Source of the DNA: Deltaproteobacteria bacterium | GTDB taxonomy: Bacteria > Desulfobacterota > GWC2-55-46 | DNA length: 64,000 nt | Assembly (NCBI GenBank): GCA_016234935.1 | Contig: JACRNL010000003.1 | Location: forward strand, 1-64,000 | Direction: 5' to 3' | Part shown: positions 26,383 through 34,479 of the stretch, piece by piece | Position numbering within the stretch: position 1 is the stretch's first letter | Layout of the letters: each line of letters starts with the position of its first letter | Position numbers and translations under genes: made by a program | Notes under the pieces: model-generated | Database searches by the model: none | Told to the model about the DNA's origin: nothing | The model's input: the letters and a program-made list of their open reading frames with translations, nothing else

Positions 26383-27208
26383 AACTTGCCTCCGTGTGCT
26401 TGAAGCGGGGGACGGCACCGTCGCCGTGCCCGGAGCTTTTAACGCCGTTAGCGCCATGCTCATTGAAAAGGCGGGCTTCAAGGCCGTCTATATAAGCGGG
26501 GCAGGGCTGTCCAATTCAAACGGCCTTGCCGATGCCGGGCTTTTGACGAGGGCTGATGTCAAAAGGCAGTCCGCATACATCATAAAATCCGTAAACATCC
26601 CGGCCATCGTTGACGTTGACACGGGTTTCGGCGGCCCGGCCGAGGTGAAAAAGACCGTAAAGGCCTTTGAGGCAATCGGCGCTTCGGCCATCCAGATAGA
26701 AGACCAAGTCACGCAAAAAAGATGCGGCCACCTCCCCGGCAAAAGGGTAATCCCTGCGCACGAATTCGCCGATAAAATAAGGGCCGCAGTATCAGCGCGT
26801 AAAGACCGCGAGTTTCTGATAATCGCAAGGACGGACGCGAGGGCCGTTACCGGAATGGACGACGCCATATTCAGGGCGAAACTCTACGCTAAGGCCGGGG
26901 CGGACGTCATCTTCCCTGAGGCGCTTGAAACGCGGGAGGAATTCTTGTTTTTTTCGAAGAGCTTGAAGGGCGTTCCCTTGATGGCGAACATGACCGAATT
27001 CGGCAAGACACCGTATCTTACGGTAAATGACTTTAAAAAAATGGGCTATGGAATCGTCATCTTCCCCATGACCGCGTTCAGGGTAGCCATGAAGTCCATG
27101 GAGGACGCATTAGGCGTAATTAAAACCAACGGCACACAGCGGTTGCTTTTACCGAAGATGCAGACAAGGGCGGAGTTGTATGAGCTGCTGAAATACAGGA
27201 TTGAGTGA
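26348..27208 (+). CDS. Isocitrate lyase/PEP mutase superfamily protein (methylisocitrate lyase-like)
   Basis: A 286-residue TIM-barrel protein. VYISGAGLSNS near the N-terminus, DVDTGFG (metal/substrate loop) and IEDQVTQKRCGHLPGK carrying the catalytic Cys in the K(K/R)CGH motif. This fits methylisocitrate lyase (splits 2-methylisocitrate to pyruvate and succinate) or a close relative. It begins within the end of the PrpD-like gene. Residues about 14-22 (CLRVLEAGDG) are encoded by a family D palindromic repeat and sit where homologues go straight from the first helix to VVPGAFNA, so this is a tolerated insertion. A 40-bp copy of its 3' end follows at 27241. Confidence 0.85.
   Translation: MARPKNLKTLIKTCLRVLEAGDGTVAVPGAFNAVSAMLIEKAGFKAVYISGAGLSNSNGLADAGLLTRADVKRQSAYIIKSVNIPAIVDVDTGFGGPAEVKKTVKAFEAIGASAIQIEDQVTQKRCGHLPGKRVIPAHEFADKIRAAVSARKDREFLIIARTDARAVTGMDDAIFRAKLYAKAGADVIFPEALETREEFLFFSKSLKGVPLMANMTEFGKTPYLTVNDFKKMGYGIVIFPMTAFRVAMKSMEDALGVIKTNGTQRLLLPKMQTRAELYELLKYRIE
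26387..26412. repeat. Family D palindrome inside the prpB-like coding region
   Basis: TGCCTCCGTGTGCTTGAAGCGGGGGA, in frame, encoding CLRVLEAGD. The same core gtgcttgaagcgggg occurs in the MinD-like gene at 22744. Confidence 0.8.
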
Positions 27209-27283
27209 GGGGAGAACCATGCTTCAAACTCCGCAATCGAAGCGGAGTTGTATGAGCTGCTGAAATACAGGATTGAGTGAGGG
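27170..27283 (+). repeat. Direct repeat of the 3' end of the prpB-like gene
   Basis: About 42 bp covering the last codons and stop (GCGGAGTTGTATGAGCTGCT... to GAGTGAGGG) occur at about 27170-27212 and again, identical, at 27242-27283. About 30 bp that include ACTCCGCAATCGAAGCGGAGT lie between. Confidence 0.9.
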
Positions 27284-27356
27284 GGCTGCATAAAAGATAG
27301 AAACACCGGATTACGCGGGCGGTTAAAATTACAATAATCGCTGCAGTGCACCCATA

Positions 27357-27431
27357 TCTGTCATTCCCGAGGTTTTAATCGGGAATCTAAATCAAAATCA
27401 GATCCCCGATAGATACATTCGGGGATGACAG
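27357..27431. repeat. Family A palindromes
   Basis: CTGTCATTCCCGAGGTTTTAATCGGGAATCTA followed by ATCCCCGATAGATACATTCGGGGATGACAG. This is the cleanest two-part copy in the window. The IS3 element starts right after it. Confidence 0.9.
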
Positions 27432-27503
27432 TGCCCTTCCCCCGATTTAGTGGACACACTGAAAGGTTAGTGTTATAGGAGTCTAATCCTGGAGGTGTGA
27501 AAG

Positions 27504-27803
27504 ATGGACGGAAGCGGGAGGAGGAAGTTCGACAGCGAGTTCAAGAGGGAGGCTGTAAGACAGATAGTAGAGGGAGGGCGTCCGGTGGCTGAGGTTGCAA
27601 GGAGCCTTGGTATTCATGAGATGCTTTTGCACAAGTGGAAGAGACAGCTTCGGGAGGATTCTGAAGGGGCCTTCCCTGGGAAGGGGCATCTTAGGCCTCA
27701 AGAGGAGGAGTTGAGGCGGCTCCAGAGGGAGAATGCATCTCTCAAGGAGGACCGGGAGATTTTAAAAAAGGCGTTGGCCATCTTCTCAAAACACCGCGCA
27801 TGA
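27504..27803 (+). CDS. IS3-family transposase orfA
   Basis: A 99-residue protein with a helix-turn-helix (FDSEFKREAVRQIVEGGRPV...VARSLGIHEMLLHKWKRQL) followed by a leucine-zipper-like segment (EELRRLQRENASLKEDREIL) used for dimerisation and orfA-orfB contact. It overlaps orfB by 4 bp (ATGA-type coupling). Intact. Confidence 0.9.
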   Translation: MDGSGRRKFDSEFKREAVRQIVEGGRPVAEVARSLGIHEMLLHKWKRQLREDSEGAFPGKGHLRPQEEELRRLQRENASLKEDREILKKALAIFSKHRA

Positions 27804-28666
27804 AGCACGAGTTCATGGAAAGAGAACGCTCCAGCTTCGCGGTGGAGAGGATGTGCCGGCTTTTGGGTGTATCAAGGAGCGGCTATTACGCATGGCTGAG
27901 AGAAAGAAGCACAGGAAGGCGGCTGAAGGAGAACGAAGCCCTTCTGGAGGCGATCAGGCGGTCTTATAAGGTCAGCCGTGGCACAGCTACGGGAGTCCGC
28001 GTATAACGGGAGGACCTCCGGGAGATGGGGCACCTCTGCGGTGAGAACCGCATAGCCAGGCTCATGCGCATGAACGGGATAATGGCGAAGACCAAGAGGA
28101 GGTTCAAGGCTACGACCAACTCAAGGCATCGCCTTCCGGTGTCTCCGAACCTGCTTAACAGGTATTTTACGGCAGACGGGCCCAACAAGGTCTGGACCTC
28201 TGATATCACTTATGTGTGGACTGATGAGGGCTGGCTATACCTGACGGTTGTTCTTGACCTGTTTTCGCGCCAGATAGTGGGTTGGGCAATGGGAGACAGG
28301 ATAGACACCGATCTTGTCCTCAGGGCCTTCAACCAGGCCGTAATGAGACGCAGGCCCGCCCCTGGGCTTATCTTTCACTCTGACCGTGGCAGCCAGTACG
28401 CGAGCGCTGAGTTCAGGGAGGCCCTGAGGCTTTGTGGCGCAGTCCAGAGCATGAGCAACAAGGGCGACTGCTACGACAACGCCGTTACGGAGACCTTTTT
28501 CCATACCCTGAAAACGGAGCTTGTTTACTTCGAGAAGTTCACCACAAGGGCAGAGGCTAAGAGGGGGATTTTTGAGTACATCGAGGCGTTTTATAACCGC
28601 ATCAGGCGGCACTCATCGCTTGGATACCGCTCGCCTCATGCGTTCGAGCAGGCAAATGTAGCTTAA
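27800..28666 (+). pseudogene. IS3-family transposase orfB (DDE integrase), interrupted
   Basis: The DDE core is complete: Asp in VWTSDITYV, Asp in FHSDRGSQYAS, Glu in DNAVTETFFHTLKTE. At about 27978-28012 the frame reads GTATGVRV-stop, where the family has GTYGSPRI(T). Removing two bases (gc) after ACA and one G before GAGGAC would restore that sequence, so a +2 and a +1 insertion create the stop while keeping the overall frame. The track shows it as two ORFs, 27800-28006 and 28025-28666. The element is probably inactive, unless these are sequencing errors. Confidence 0.85.
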
Positions 28667-28692
28667 CTGTGTGTCCGAAATTTCGGGGGAAG

Positions 28693-29460
28693 ATCAAATG
28701 TTATCTTTATACAGACTCAGCTATCACAGTACAGAATGAGCTAAAGAGGTTACGCTATGATATTGCAGGTATCAAAGCTTCAGAGGATCAACCAATTCGA
28801 GAATTTATCCGCACTGCATCTCTCAACAATGGAAATTGTAAAGAAGCAGCCGAACCAATTAGAGTAAATGACGTGATTGCTGAATCTACTGCCTTAATTG
28901 ATGTATTAAGTGGTTTTAAGGATAAGGATCGAACTTATTTTTTCATTCTTAATGGCAGACAAATTTCTGAAATTATAACAAAATCAGACCTCCAGAAATC
29001 TCCGGTTAGAATACTTATTTTCGGCATAATTTCGCTTTTAGAGATGCGTCTTACCAGTCTTGCAGGAGAGTATTTCCCCAATGAAAAGTGGCGAAAGATA
29101 TTAAAGCAAACAAGAATTGAGGCCGCTGAAGCGCTTCATGAAATGCGAAAAGAACGAAACGAGGAAATTGATTTAACAGATTGTCTGCAACTTGCTGATA
29201 AACGTGATCTTGTTCTTGCATCGAAAGAAATGCGAGATCATCTGGGTCTTGAGACCAAAGGTGAAGCACAGAGGGTACTCAAAAGTATTGAAAAGATAAG
29301 AGACAAGTTAGCACATTCTCAAGAAGATATTGTATCTGGCACAACATGGGAAAAGTTGATTGAGTCTGTTTTAAGAGCAGAGCAGATGCTCCAACGGTCT
29401 GATGAGATAGTAGAAAAAGACGCTCAGAACGAGGCTATGAATTCGAGGACTTGTCAATAG
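28693..29460 (+). pseudogene. CBS domain - HEPN-like protein, start removed by the IS
   Basis: The surviving 255 residues are AT-rich compared with neighbours, suggesting foreign origin. Residues about 60-110 (FFILNGRQISEIITKSDLQK) look like the second half of a CBS pair. The rest is helical (LLEMRLTSLAG... RIEAAEALHEMRKERNEE IDLTDCLQLADKR) and ends with RDKLAH, which fits the R-x4-6-H motif of HEPN RNases. HEPN domains are common toxins and defence effectors. The right end of the IS3 element replaces the native start; the track start (GTG 28669) is inside the IS. It is probably a truncated accessory gene; function is not known. Confidence 0.65.
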
Positions 29461-29494
29461 GTGTGTGCCACCGCCATGCCGTTAAATCAAAATC

Positions 29495-29616
29495 ATATCC
29501 CCGATAGATACATTCGGGGATGACAGTTTTTCTCCTCTCCCCTCGCGGGAGAGGGCAGGGTGAGGGGGCATTTTTCACCCTCACCCTACCCTCCCCCGTC
29601 AAGGGGGAGGAAGCAA
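29495..29616. repeat. Family A and family E repeats before tldD
   Basis: ATCCCCGATAGATACATTCGGGGATGACAG (family A), then CTCTCCCCTCGCGGGAGAGGGCAGGGTGAGGG and its inverted partner CCCTCACCCTACCCTCCCCCGTCAAGGGGGAGG (family E). Confidence 0.85.
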
Positions 29617-29710
29617 AGGCAACTTAATTATCTTAGAGGGGTGAAAGGGCGGTCTTTTGATGCATAACGCCCCCTATAAAACCAAAATCTTCCACGGGGG
29701 TTTTTAAAAA

Positions 29711-31105
29711 ATGTCCATCATCAAGGGTTTCGACCCGCTTAAAATCCTCAGGGCAGCGCTTAAAAACGGCGGGGATTTTGCGGATATCTATGTCGAGGAG
29801 ACCGTCAACACGTCCGTTGTATGCGAGGATCACAAGATTGAAAAGGCCATCTGCGGCATAGACAGGGGCGTCGGTATACGGGTCATTTCAAACCTCAAGA
29901 CCTACTATGTCTATACGAACGACGTTACCGAGGGCGCGCTCCTTGATATCGCCTCGGTCGTTGCGGGCGGCGTTAGAGAAGGGGTTGATAAGGGCTATTT
30001 CGGCGCAATATCGAAAAAGATTGCCCCGGGCTTTGCCATTAAAAAGCGTCCGAATGAGGCCGGGCTTTCCGAGAAGATAGCCCTGGTAACTCGCGCCAAC
30101 GACACGGCATGGAAGATGGACAAGCGCATAAGGCAGGCGCGGGTCGTCTTCGGCGACGCATTTAGAAGGCTCGCTATTGTCAATTCCCTCGGCGATTGGA
30201 TAGAAGAGGACAGGACGAGCCTCATCTTCCTCTGCTCGGCCGTGTCAAAGGAAGGCGACGTCATACAGACAGGCTACGAGCCGCTCGGCGGCGCAATCGG
30301 CCTTGAGATATTCGACGAGACCACGCCGGAGCAGGTTGCCGAGACCGCCGCAAGGAGGGCGCTGATGATGCTTCGCGCCCGGCGCGCCCCGGGCGGGAAG
30401 ATGGGCGTGGTCATCTCCAGCGAGGCCGGAGGCACGATGATACACGAGGCCGTGGGCCACGGCCTTGAGGCTGACCTCGCGATGCAGAACCTGTCCGTCT
30501 ATTCCGGCAAGATGGGCGAGAAGGTCGCCAGCGGGCTTGTTACCGTTATAGACGACGGCACCATACCTTTTAAGCGAGGCTCGTCCTTTTTCGACGAAGA
30601 GGGCACGCCAACGGAAAAGACGGTGCTTGTTGAAAACGGCGTCCTTAAAAGCTACATGTACGACAGACTGAGCGCAATGAAGGCAAATACAAAGTCAACA
30701 GGCAACGGCAGGAGAGAGTCCTACCACCACCGCCCCATCCCCCGCATGAGGAATACCATGATAGCCTCCGGCAAGACAACGCCGGATGAGATAATAAAGT
30801 CCCTTGATAAAGGCCTTTTCGTAAAGAAGATGGGCGGCGGGCAGGTGAACACCGTAAACGGCGACTTCATGTTCGAGGTGACCGAGGGCTATTTAATCGA
30901 ACACGGGAAAATAGGCGAGCCTGTAAGGGGCGCGACCCTGACAGGCAACGGCCCCGAAGTATTAAAGATGATAGACATGGTCGGGTCTGACCTTGGCTTC
31001 GGCATAGGCACCTGCGGCAAGGATTCCCAGGGCGTGCCAGTTGCCGACGCCCAGCCCACGCTGAGAATACCGGAGATAGTGGTCGGAGGGGAGACAAAGG
31101 GGTGA
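29711..31105 (+). CDS. tldD: TldD family metalloprotease
   Basis: A 464-residue cytosolic protein. The TldD zinc motif HExxxH is present as IHEAVGHGLEADL at about residue 245, with the GEPVRGATLTGNGPEVLKMI block near the C-terminus (here GEPVRGATLTGNGPEVLKMI is followed by FGIGTCGKDSQGVPVADAQP). TldD normally pairs with TldE/PmbA as a protease that trims unfolded peptides; no pmbA lies next to it. The last 111 bp are repeated 1.9 kb downstream. Two cytochrome genes on the opposite strand end 3 bp after its stop. Confidence 0.92.
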   Translation: MSIIKGFDPLKILRAALKNGGDFADIYVEETVNTSVVCEDHKIEKAICGIDRGVGIRVISNLKTYYVYTNDVTEGALLDIASVVAGGVREGVDKGYFGAISKKIAPGFAIKKRPNEAGLSEKIALVTRANDTAWKMDKRIRQARVVFGDAFRRLAIVNSLGDWIEEDRTSLIFLCSAVSKEGDVIQTGYEPLGGAIGLEIFDETTPEQVAETAARRALMMLRARRAPGGKMGVVISSEAGGTMIHEAVGHGLEADLAMQNLSVYSGKMGEKVASGLVTVIDDGTIPFKRGSSFFDEEGTPTEKTVLVENGVLKSYMYDRLSAMKANTKSTGNGRRESYHHRPIPRMRNTMIASGKTTPDEIIKSLDKGLFVKKMGGGQVNTVNGDFMFEVTEGYLIEHGKIGEPVRGATLTGNGPEVLKMIDMVGSDLGFGIGTCGKDSQGVPVADAQPTLRIPEIVVGGETKG

Positions 31106-31108
31106 GGT

Positions 31109-31723
31109 TCATTTAAGGGTGGTCAGATATTCCACAATGGCAACCCTTTCCTCGTTTGAAAGAGGATAGGCAGGCATAAACGTGCCCGGCTTTACGGCCT
31201 GCGGGTCTTTAAGCCATCTGTCAAGCCACGCCCTGTCCCTTTTACGCCCCTCATGGGTAAGCTCCGGGAAACGGTCCCTGCCGGACTCAGGGTCGATTAT
31301 CCTGTGGCAGGACCGGCAGTCATATTCTTTTATCAGCCTTTTCCCGGCCTCCTTTTTAGATACCTTCCCCATAAAGTCCCTGTTTATCTCCCTCCTGAAT
31401 GTCTTGAAGTATGCGATCAGGTCGAATATCTCCTGCTCTTCCTTCCACGGGACTTTCGGCATATCCGTATCCTTCAAAAGCGAGGGCGGGTCTTTTAGCC
31501 AGTTTACAAGCCCCTCATCCGTCCTTCTTACGGTAACCTGCGTGAGGTCAGGCCCGACTGTTCCGCCCACCCTGTCTATGGAGTGGCATATGGGGCAACC
31601 TCTGTGTTTGAATATCTCCCTGCCCCTTTCGGCATCGCCAGGGCCGCCGCCATATGCGTTTGCGCAAAAGGCAAGCACGGCTATAAAAAGCAGCCTGAAG
31701 ACCATGGACTGAGCGCCTTTCAT
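31109..31723 (-). CDS. Exported diheme cytochrome c
   Basis: A 204-residue protein from ATG 31723 (MKGAQSMVFRLLFIAVLAFC...), chosen because it gives a signal peptide; the track start is upstream. Two class I cytochrome c domains: CPICH (with MPKVPW as likely Met ligand region) and CRSCH (with FMPAYPLS). This tandem layout is like the diheme subunits that feed membrane oxidases or b-type cytochromes. It lies 81 bp downstream of another cytochrome gene, probably in one operon, convergent with tldD. Confidence 0.88.
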   Translation of the reverse strand: MKGAQSMVFRLLFIAVLAFCANAYGGGPGDAERGREIFKHRGCPICHSIDRVGGTVGPDLTQVTVRRTDEGLVNWLKDPPSLLKDTDMPKVPWKEEQEIFDLIAYFKTFRREINRDFMGKVSKKEAGKRLIKEYDCRSCHRIIDPESGRDRFPELTHEGRKRDRAWLDRWLKDPQAVKPGTFMPAYPLSNEERVAIVEYLTTLK

Positions 31724-31804
31724 TTTTCCGATTACGAAAACAGGATATTTCAAGCCTTGGCCGGGCAAGTCTGACAAAGACGCGGGTGGAGGCGCCCCCA
31801 CGTC

Positions 31805-32356
31805 TTACATGGCGCCAAGAACAGGCTTGGGAAGTTTTTTCTTAGCCCCCATGTCTATCTTTTTCCCTTTGCTCAAAGAGTAGACATAGGCCTCGAGGTC
31901 AGTGGCCTCCTGGCTGTTTAAATCGAGGGGAGTCCCCTTAAGGAAGGTCATGATGCACATGTTGTTCTGCCCGCTCACGGCGCTCATCGCCTTCATGGGG
32001 CCAATGGGCTTTGGGAAGCTTGCGGCCGCGCCGATGAGGGTCGGGATGGCCGCCTTCATTGCCTGTCCTTTCCATTCCATGTCCGCTGCCCCGCCTAAAC
32101 TGCCGCCCTTTGGATGGCAGGTGGCGCAGCTCGTGCCCGTGGAGTTCTTGCCAAGGGTATTATCATTGAAAAGCCTTTCTCCCCTTTTGAGCGACGCCTC
32201 AAGGGTGTCGGGCTGCATCTCCATCATCATTTTTTTCATCGCTTCCACCTTGGCCTCCGGCATGAGAGGGCTCATCATCTCCGCTTCCGCGGCGATTACT
32301 GCTGATGTAAAGGTGAGGGAAATTACTGAAGCGAGTGCGATTGTCCGTATTTTCAT
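31805..32356 (-). CDS. Exported monoheme cytochrome c
   Basis: A 183-residue protein with a signal peptide (AVIAAEAE) and a Met-rich linker (EAMKKMMMEMQ) before a single CATCH heme site at about residue 79, inside GTSCATCHPKGGSLGG. A C-terminal helix EATDLEAYVYSLSKGKK closes a cytochrome c fold. Likely a periplasmic electron carrier made with the downstream diheme protein. ATG 32356 has AGGAGAT upstream. Confidence 0.88.
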   Translation of the reverse strand: MKIRTIALASVISLTFTSAVIAAEAEMMSPLMPEAKVEAMKKMMMEMQPDTLEASLKRGERLFNDNTLGKNSTGTSCATCHPKGGSLGGAADMEWKGQAMKAAIPTLIGAAASFPKPIGPMKAMSAVSGQNNMCIMTFLKGTPLDLNSQEATDLEAYVYSLSKGKKIDMGAKKKLPKPVLGAM

Positions 32357-33003
32357 ACACTATCTCCTTGATTTGTTTTTTCTGATGTTTCAGTGTGAGG
32401 ACATATTGAAACATCAGGTTTCCTTATGGCCAAGCATATCAGAAGGTTTTAAAGACGCAAGGGGGCTTACCTTGCAATGAGCCTGGCTATGCAAAAATAC
32501 CCTTGACCCTATACCATGCTCATCATCCGGTATAGGAAAGGTTTAGGCGGAATCTTGGATGCTGTCAAAGATAGAATCACAAGCGGGGAGTCATTCGAAG
32601 CAGGACCCGGTGGCTTGAAATTGGAATCTGTATGATCCCCTGAATCGAAGGAAATGAAATTCGTAGATGCAGACAAAAAGGTAAATTGACTTATAGGGTC
32701 GGGTGGCGTATTTGCGACGATAGCGAAGTAGATTGGGTTAAGGAACGAGCCTCGAAATCAACCTACCGGCAAAGCGCCTTGCCGTAGAGCGTTTTGTTGT
32801 AGATGAGCTCCGAGACAGAGCCGTCGGAGGGTAGAGCTTGCCCCCGCATGTCTTTAGCGGCGGGCGCTGGCTTCGGCATAGGCACCTGCGGCAAAGACTC
32901 TCAGGGCGTGCCGGTCGCCGACGCCCAGCCTACGCTGCGGATACCGGAGATAGTGGTCGGAGGAGAGACAAAGGGGTGAGAGGTGTGAACTGCGGCTGTC
33001 ATA
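32357..33003. other. 650-bp gap: hairpin, possible gene remnant and a second tldD 3' end
   Basis: 32393-32416 is a GATGTTTCA...TGAAACATC hairpin, also seen at 61.6 and 62.3 kb. 32420-32750 has no coding signal I can support. On the minus strand 32840-32775 reads LPSDGSVSELIYNKTLYGKA and stops, perhaps the tail of a lost gene. 32837-32866 is a family D palindrome, followed at 32868-32979 by a copy of the tldD 3' end. Confidence 0.6.
32868..32979 (+). repeat. Second copy of the 3' end of tldD
   Basis: About 112 bp matching 30994-31105, including the stop codon. It encodes the same residues (GFGIGTCGKDSQGVPVADAQ... to GGETKG) with about nine base differences, every one synonymous. There is no start of its own. 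Confidence 0.92.
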
Positions 33004-33030
33004 TTGACTGACTAAAAAAACTGCTATACT
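33004..33030 (+). promoter_or_regulatory. Candidate promoter of the diheme peroxidase gene
   Basis: TTGACT (33004-33009), a 15-bp gap, TATACT (33025-33030). An AAAAGGAG ribosome site precedes the ATG at 33092. Confidence 0.55.
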
Positions 33031-33091
33031 TTGTGCGCTCATAAGAGATGTTTTTAACATCTAATGTTTCCTCGCCAAAAGGAGCCTTTTT

Positions 33092-34123
33092 ATGAAAAAA
33101 TACTTGTTAATTAGTTTATCCTGTTTTCTGCTTGCGGCGGCTGTTGTGTTCGCGGCTAATGGTTATGCCGGAGATAACCTCTCTGAATGGAAGCTCCCGT
33201 CTGTGCCTGTGTCGAAGGACAACCCGCAATCAGCCGCCAAGATAGCCCTTGGCCATCAATTGGCCTTTGATGTGCGCCTGTCAAAGAACGATTCCATCAG
33301 CTGCGCCAATTGCCATGTTCCGATGGTCGGCGGCGCAGGGCCTACACCGCGGGCGTTCGGGCATGGCGGCGAATTGGGGCGCTGGGCGCCTTCGTGGTTT
33401 AATTCCGCCTACGCGACATCCTTTTTTTGGGACGGCAGGGCGGCATCGCTGGAAGAGCAGACCGGCGCGCTGCCGGGCCACATGGGGCCGATAACAGCCC
33501 CCGGCGAGATGGGCGCGGATATAAATGAAGTGGCAAAAAAGCTCAATGGCATACCCGGATATAAGATGCAGTTCAACAAGGTCTTTAGCACGGACGCCAC
33601 GCCTGAAAATATCGCAATGGCAATAGCGGCATATGAAAGGACGCTCGTGGCGCATGAATCACCCTTCCAGCTGTATGTGAACGGAGATAAAAAGGCCATA
33701 TCTTCTTCAGCAAAGCGCGGCTTTGACCTCTTTCGCGCAAAGGCGGGCTGCGCCGCGTGTCATACGCCGCCGCTCATGACGGACAACGGCTTTCACAACA
33801 TTGGCGTTCCGCAGACAGGGCCGCTTGCTGAGGATAACGGCAGGTTTGAGGTGACAAAGAACCCAGATGACAAGGGCAGATTCAAGACGCCGACACTTTA
33901 CAATTCAGCCTCTGCCGCGTTTTTTATGCATGACGGCGCGTTTTCAACGCTGGAAGCGGTCATCGACCATTACGACGTTGGCGGCAATCCCAAGGCTGCC
34001 AATCAGGACCAGTTGATATTCCCGCTGAAGTTGACAAAGGCGGAGAAGGCCGACCTGATTGAATTCCTAAATAGCCTGACGGACAGGAAGTTAAACGAGA
34101 ACAAGCCGCCGAAGCTGCCGTAA
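33092..34123 (+). CDS. Diheme cytochrome c peroxidase / MauG family protein
   Basis: A 343-residue periplasmic protein with signal peptide (ends VVFAANGYA). Two heme sites, CANCH (about residue 71) and CAACH (about 227), the spacing of the bacterial CcpA/MauG family. Conserved FWDGRAASLEEQ, SPFQLYVNGD and FKTPTLYNSA.AFFMHDGAF.TLEAVIDHYD support this. The classical role is reduction of H2O2 with electrons from small cytochromes, several of which are encoded nearby; some family members oxidise other substrates. It has its own promoter and good ribosome site. Confidence 0.93.
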   Translation: MKKYLLISLSCFLLAAAVVFAANGYAGDNLSEWKLPSVPVSKDNPQSAAKIALGHQLAFDVRLSKNDSISCANCHVPMVGGAGPTPRAFGHGGELGRWAPSWFNSAYATSFFWDGRAASLEEQTGALPGHMGPITAPGEMGADINEVAKKLNGIPGYKMQFNKVFSTDATPENIAMAIAAYERTLVAHESPFQLYVNGDKKAISSSAKRGFDLFRAKAGCAACHTPPLMTDNGFHNIGVPQTGPLAEDNGRFEVTKNPDDKGRFKTPTLYNSASAAFFMHDGAFSTLEAVIDHYDVGGNPKAANQDQLIFPLKLTKAEKADLIEFLNSLTDRKLNENKPPKLP

Positions 34124-34184
34124 CCGCTTGGCGGCAGGCGCGGCTCGTCCGTGCGATTTTATGGAACCAAAAAATAATAAGGCC

Positions 34185-34310
34185 TTTGCGGGTTCAGGTT
34201 TGCAACCTGAACCCTTTTTATTCGTAACCGCAAAAAAGCCATGCCTGCAGAATCTCTTCTATCCCTTGCACGAAATCACGGGTTCAAGTTGCAAACTTGA
34301 ACCCGCAAAG
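34185..34310. repeat. Two family C palindromes
   Basis: GCGGGTTCAGGTTTGCAACCTGAACCC at about 34189-34215 and GGGTTCAAGTTGCAAACTTGAACCCGC at about 34280-34306. They have the same design as the copy at 19.9 kb. Confidence 0.85.
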
Positions 34311-34384
34311 AGGCAATTAGAAAAGCCGATCCCATGACAGCCGCAATTTTCCTGTCCATGCGCACTCCATGAGGTAATCCAAAT

Positions 34385-34430
34385 AAAAAAACCGCGGTGC
34401 GGGCTGTGCCCAAAACCGCGGGTTTTTTTA
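34385..34430. terminator. Bidirectional terminator between convergent genes
   Basis: AAAAAACCGCGG...CCGCGGGTTTTTTT, a GC stem with A/T runs on both sides, between the peroxidase gene (+) and the helicase gene (-). Confidence 0.75.
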
Positions 34431-34479
34431 TTCAATGCGTGAGCAGGGGGCTTTCTCCTGATAACTTTGCAGGGCTGGT

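Larger units (their letters stand above)
27436..28692 (+). mobile_element. IS3-family insertion sequence, about 1257 bp
   Basis: The terminal inverted repeats are readable: left CTTCCCCCGATTTAGTGGACACAC, right (reverse complement) CTTCCCCCGAAATTTCGGACACAC. Inside are orfA and orfB of an IS3-type transposase. I see no target-site duplication. The insertion removed the start of the gene at 28693. Confidence 0.88.

Noticed and set aside
32463-32770. Possible gene in the gap before the peroxidase
   Set aside because: No frame stays open with coding character; only a short C-terminal-like remnant is seen on the minus strand.
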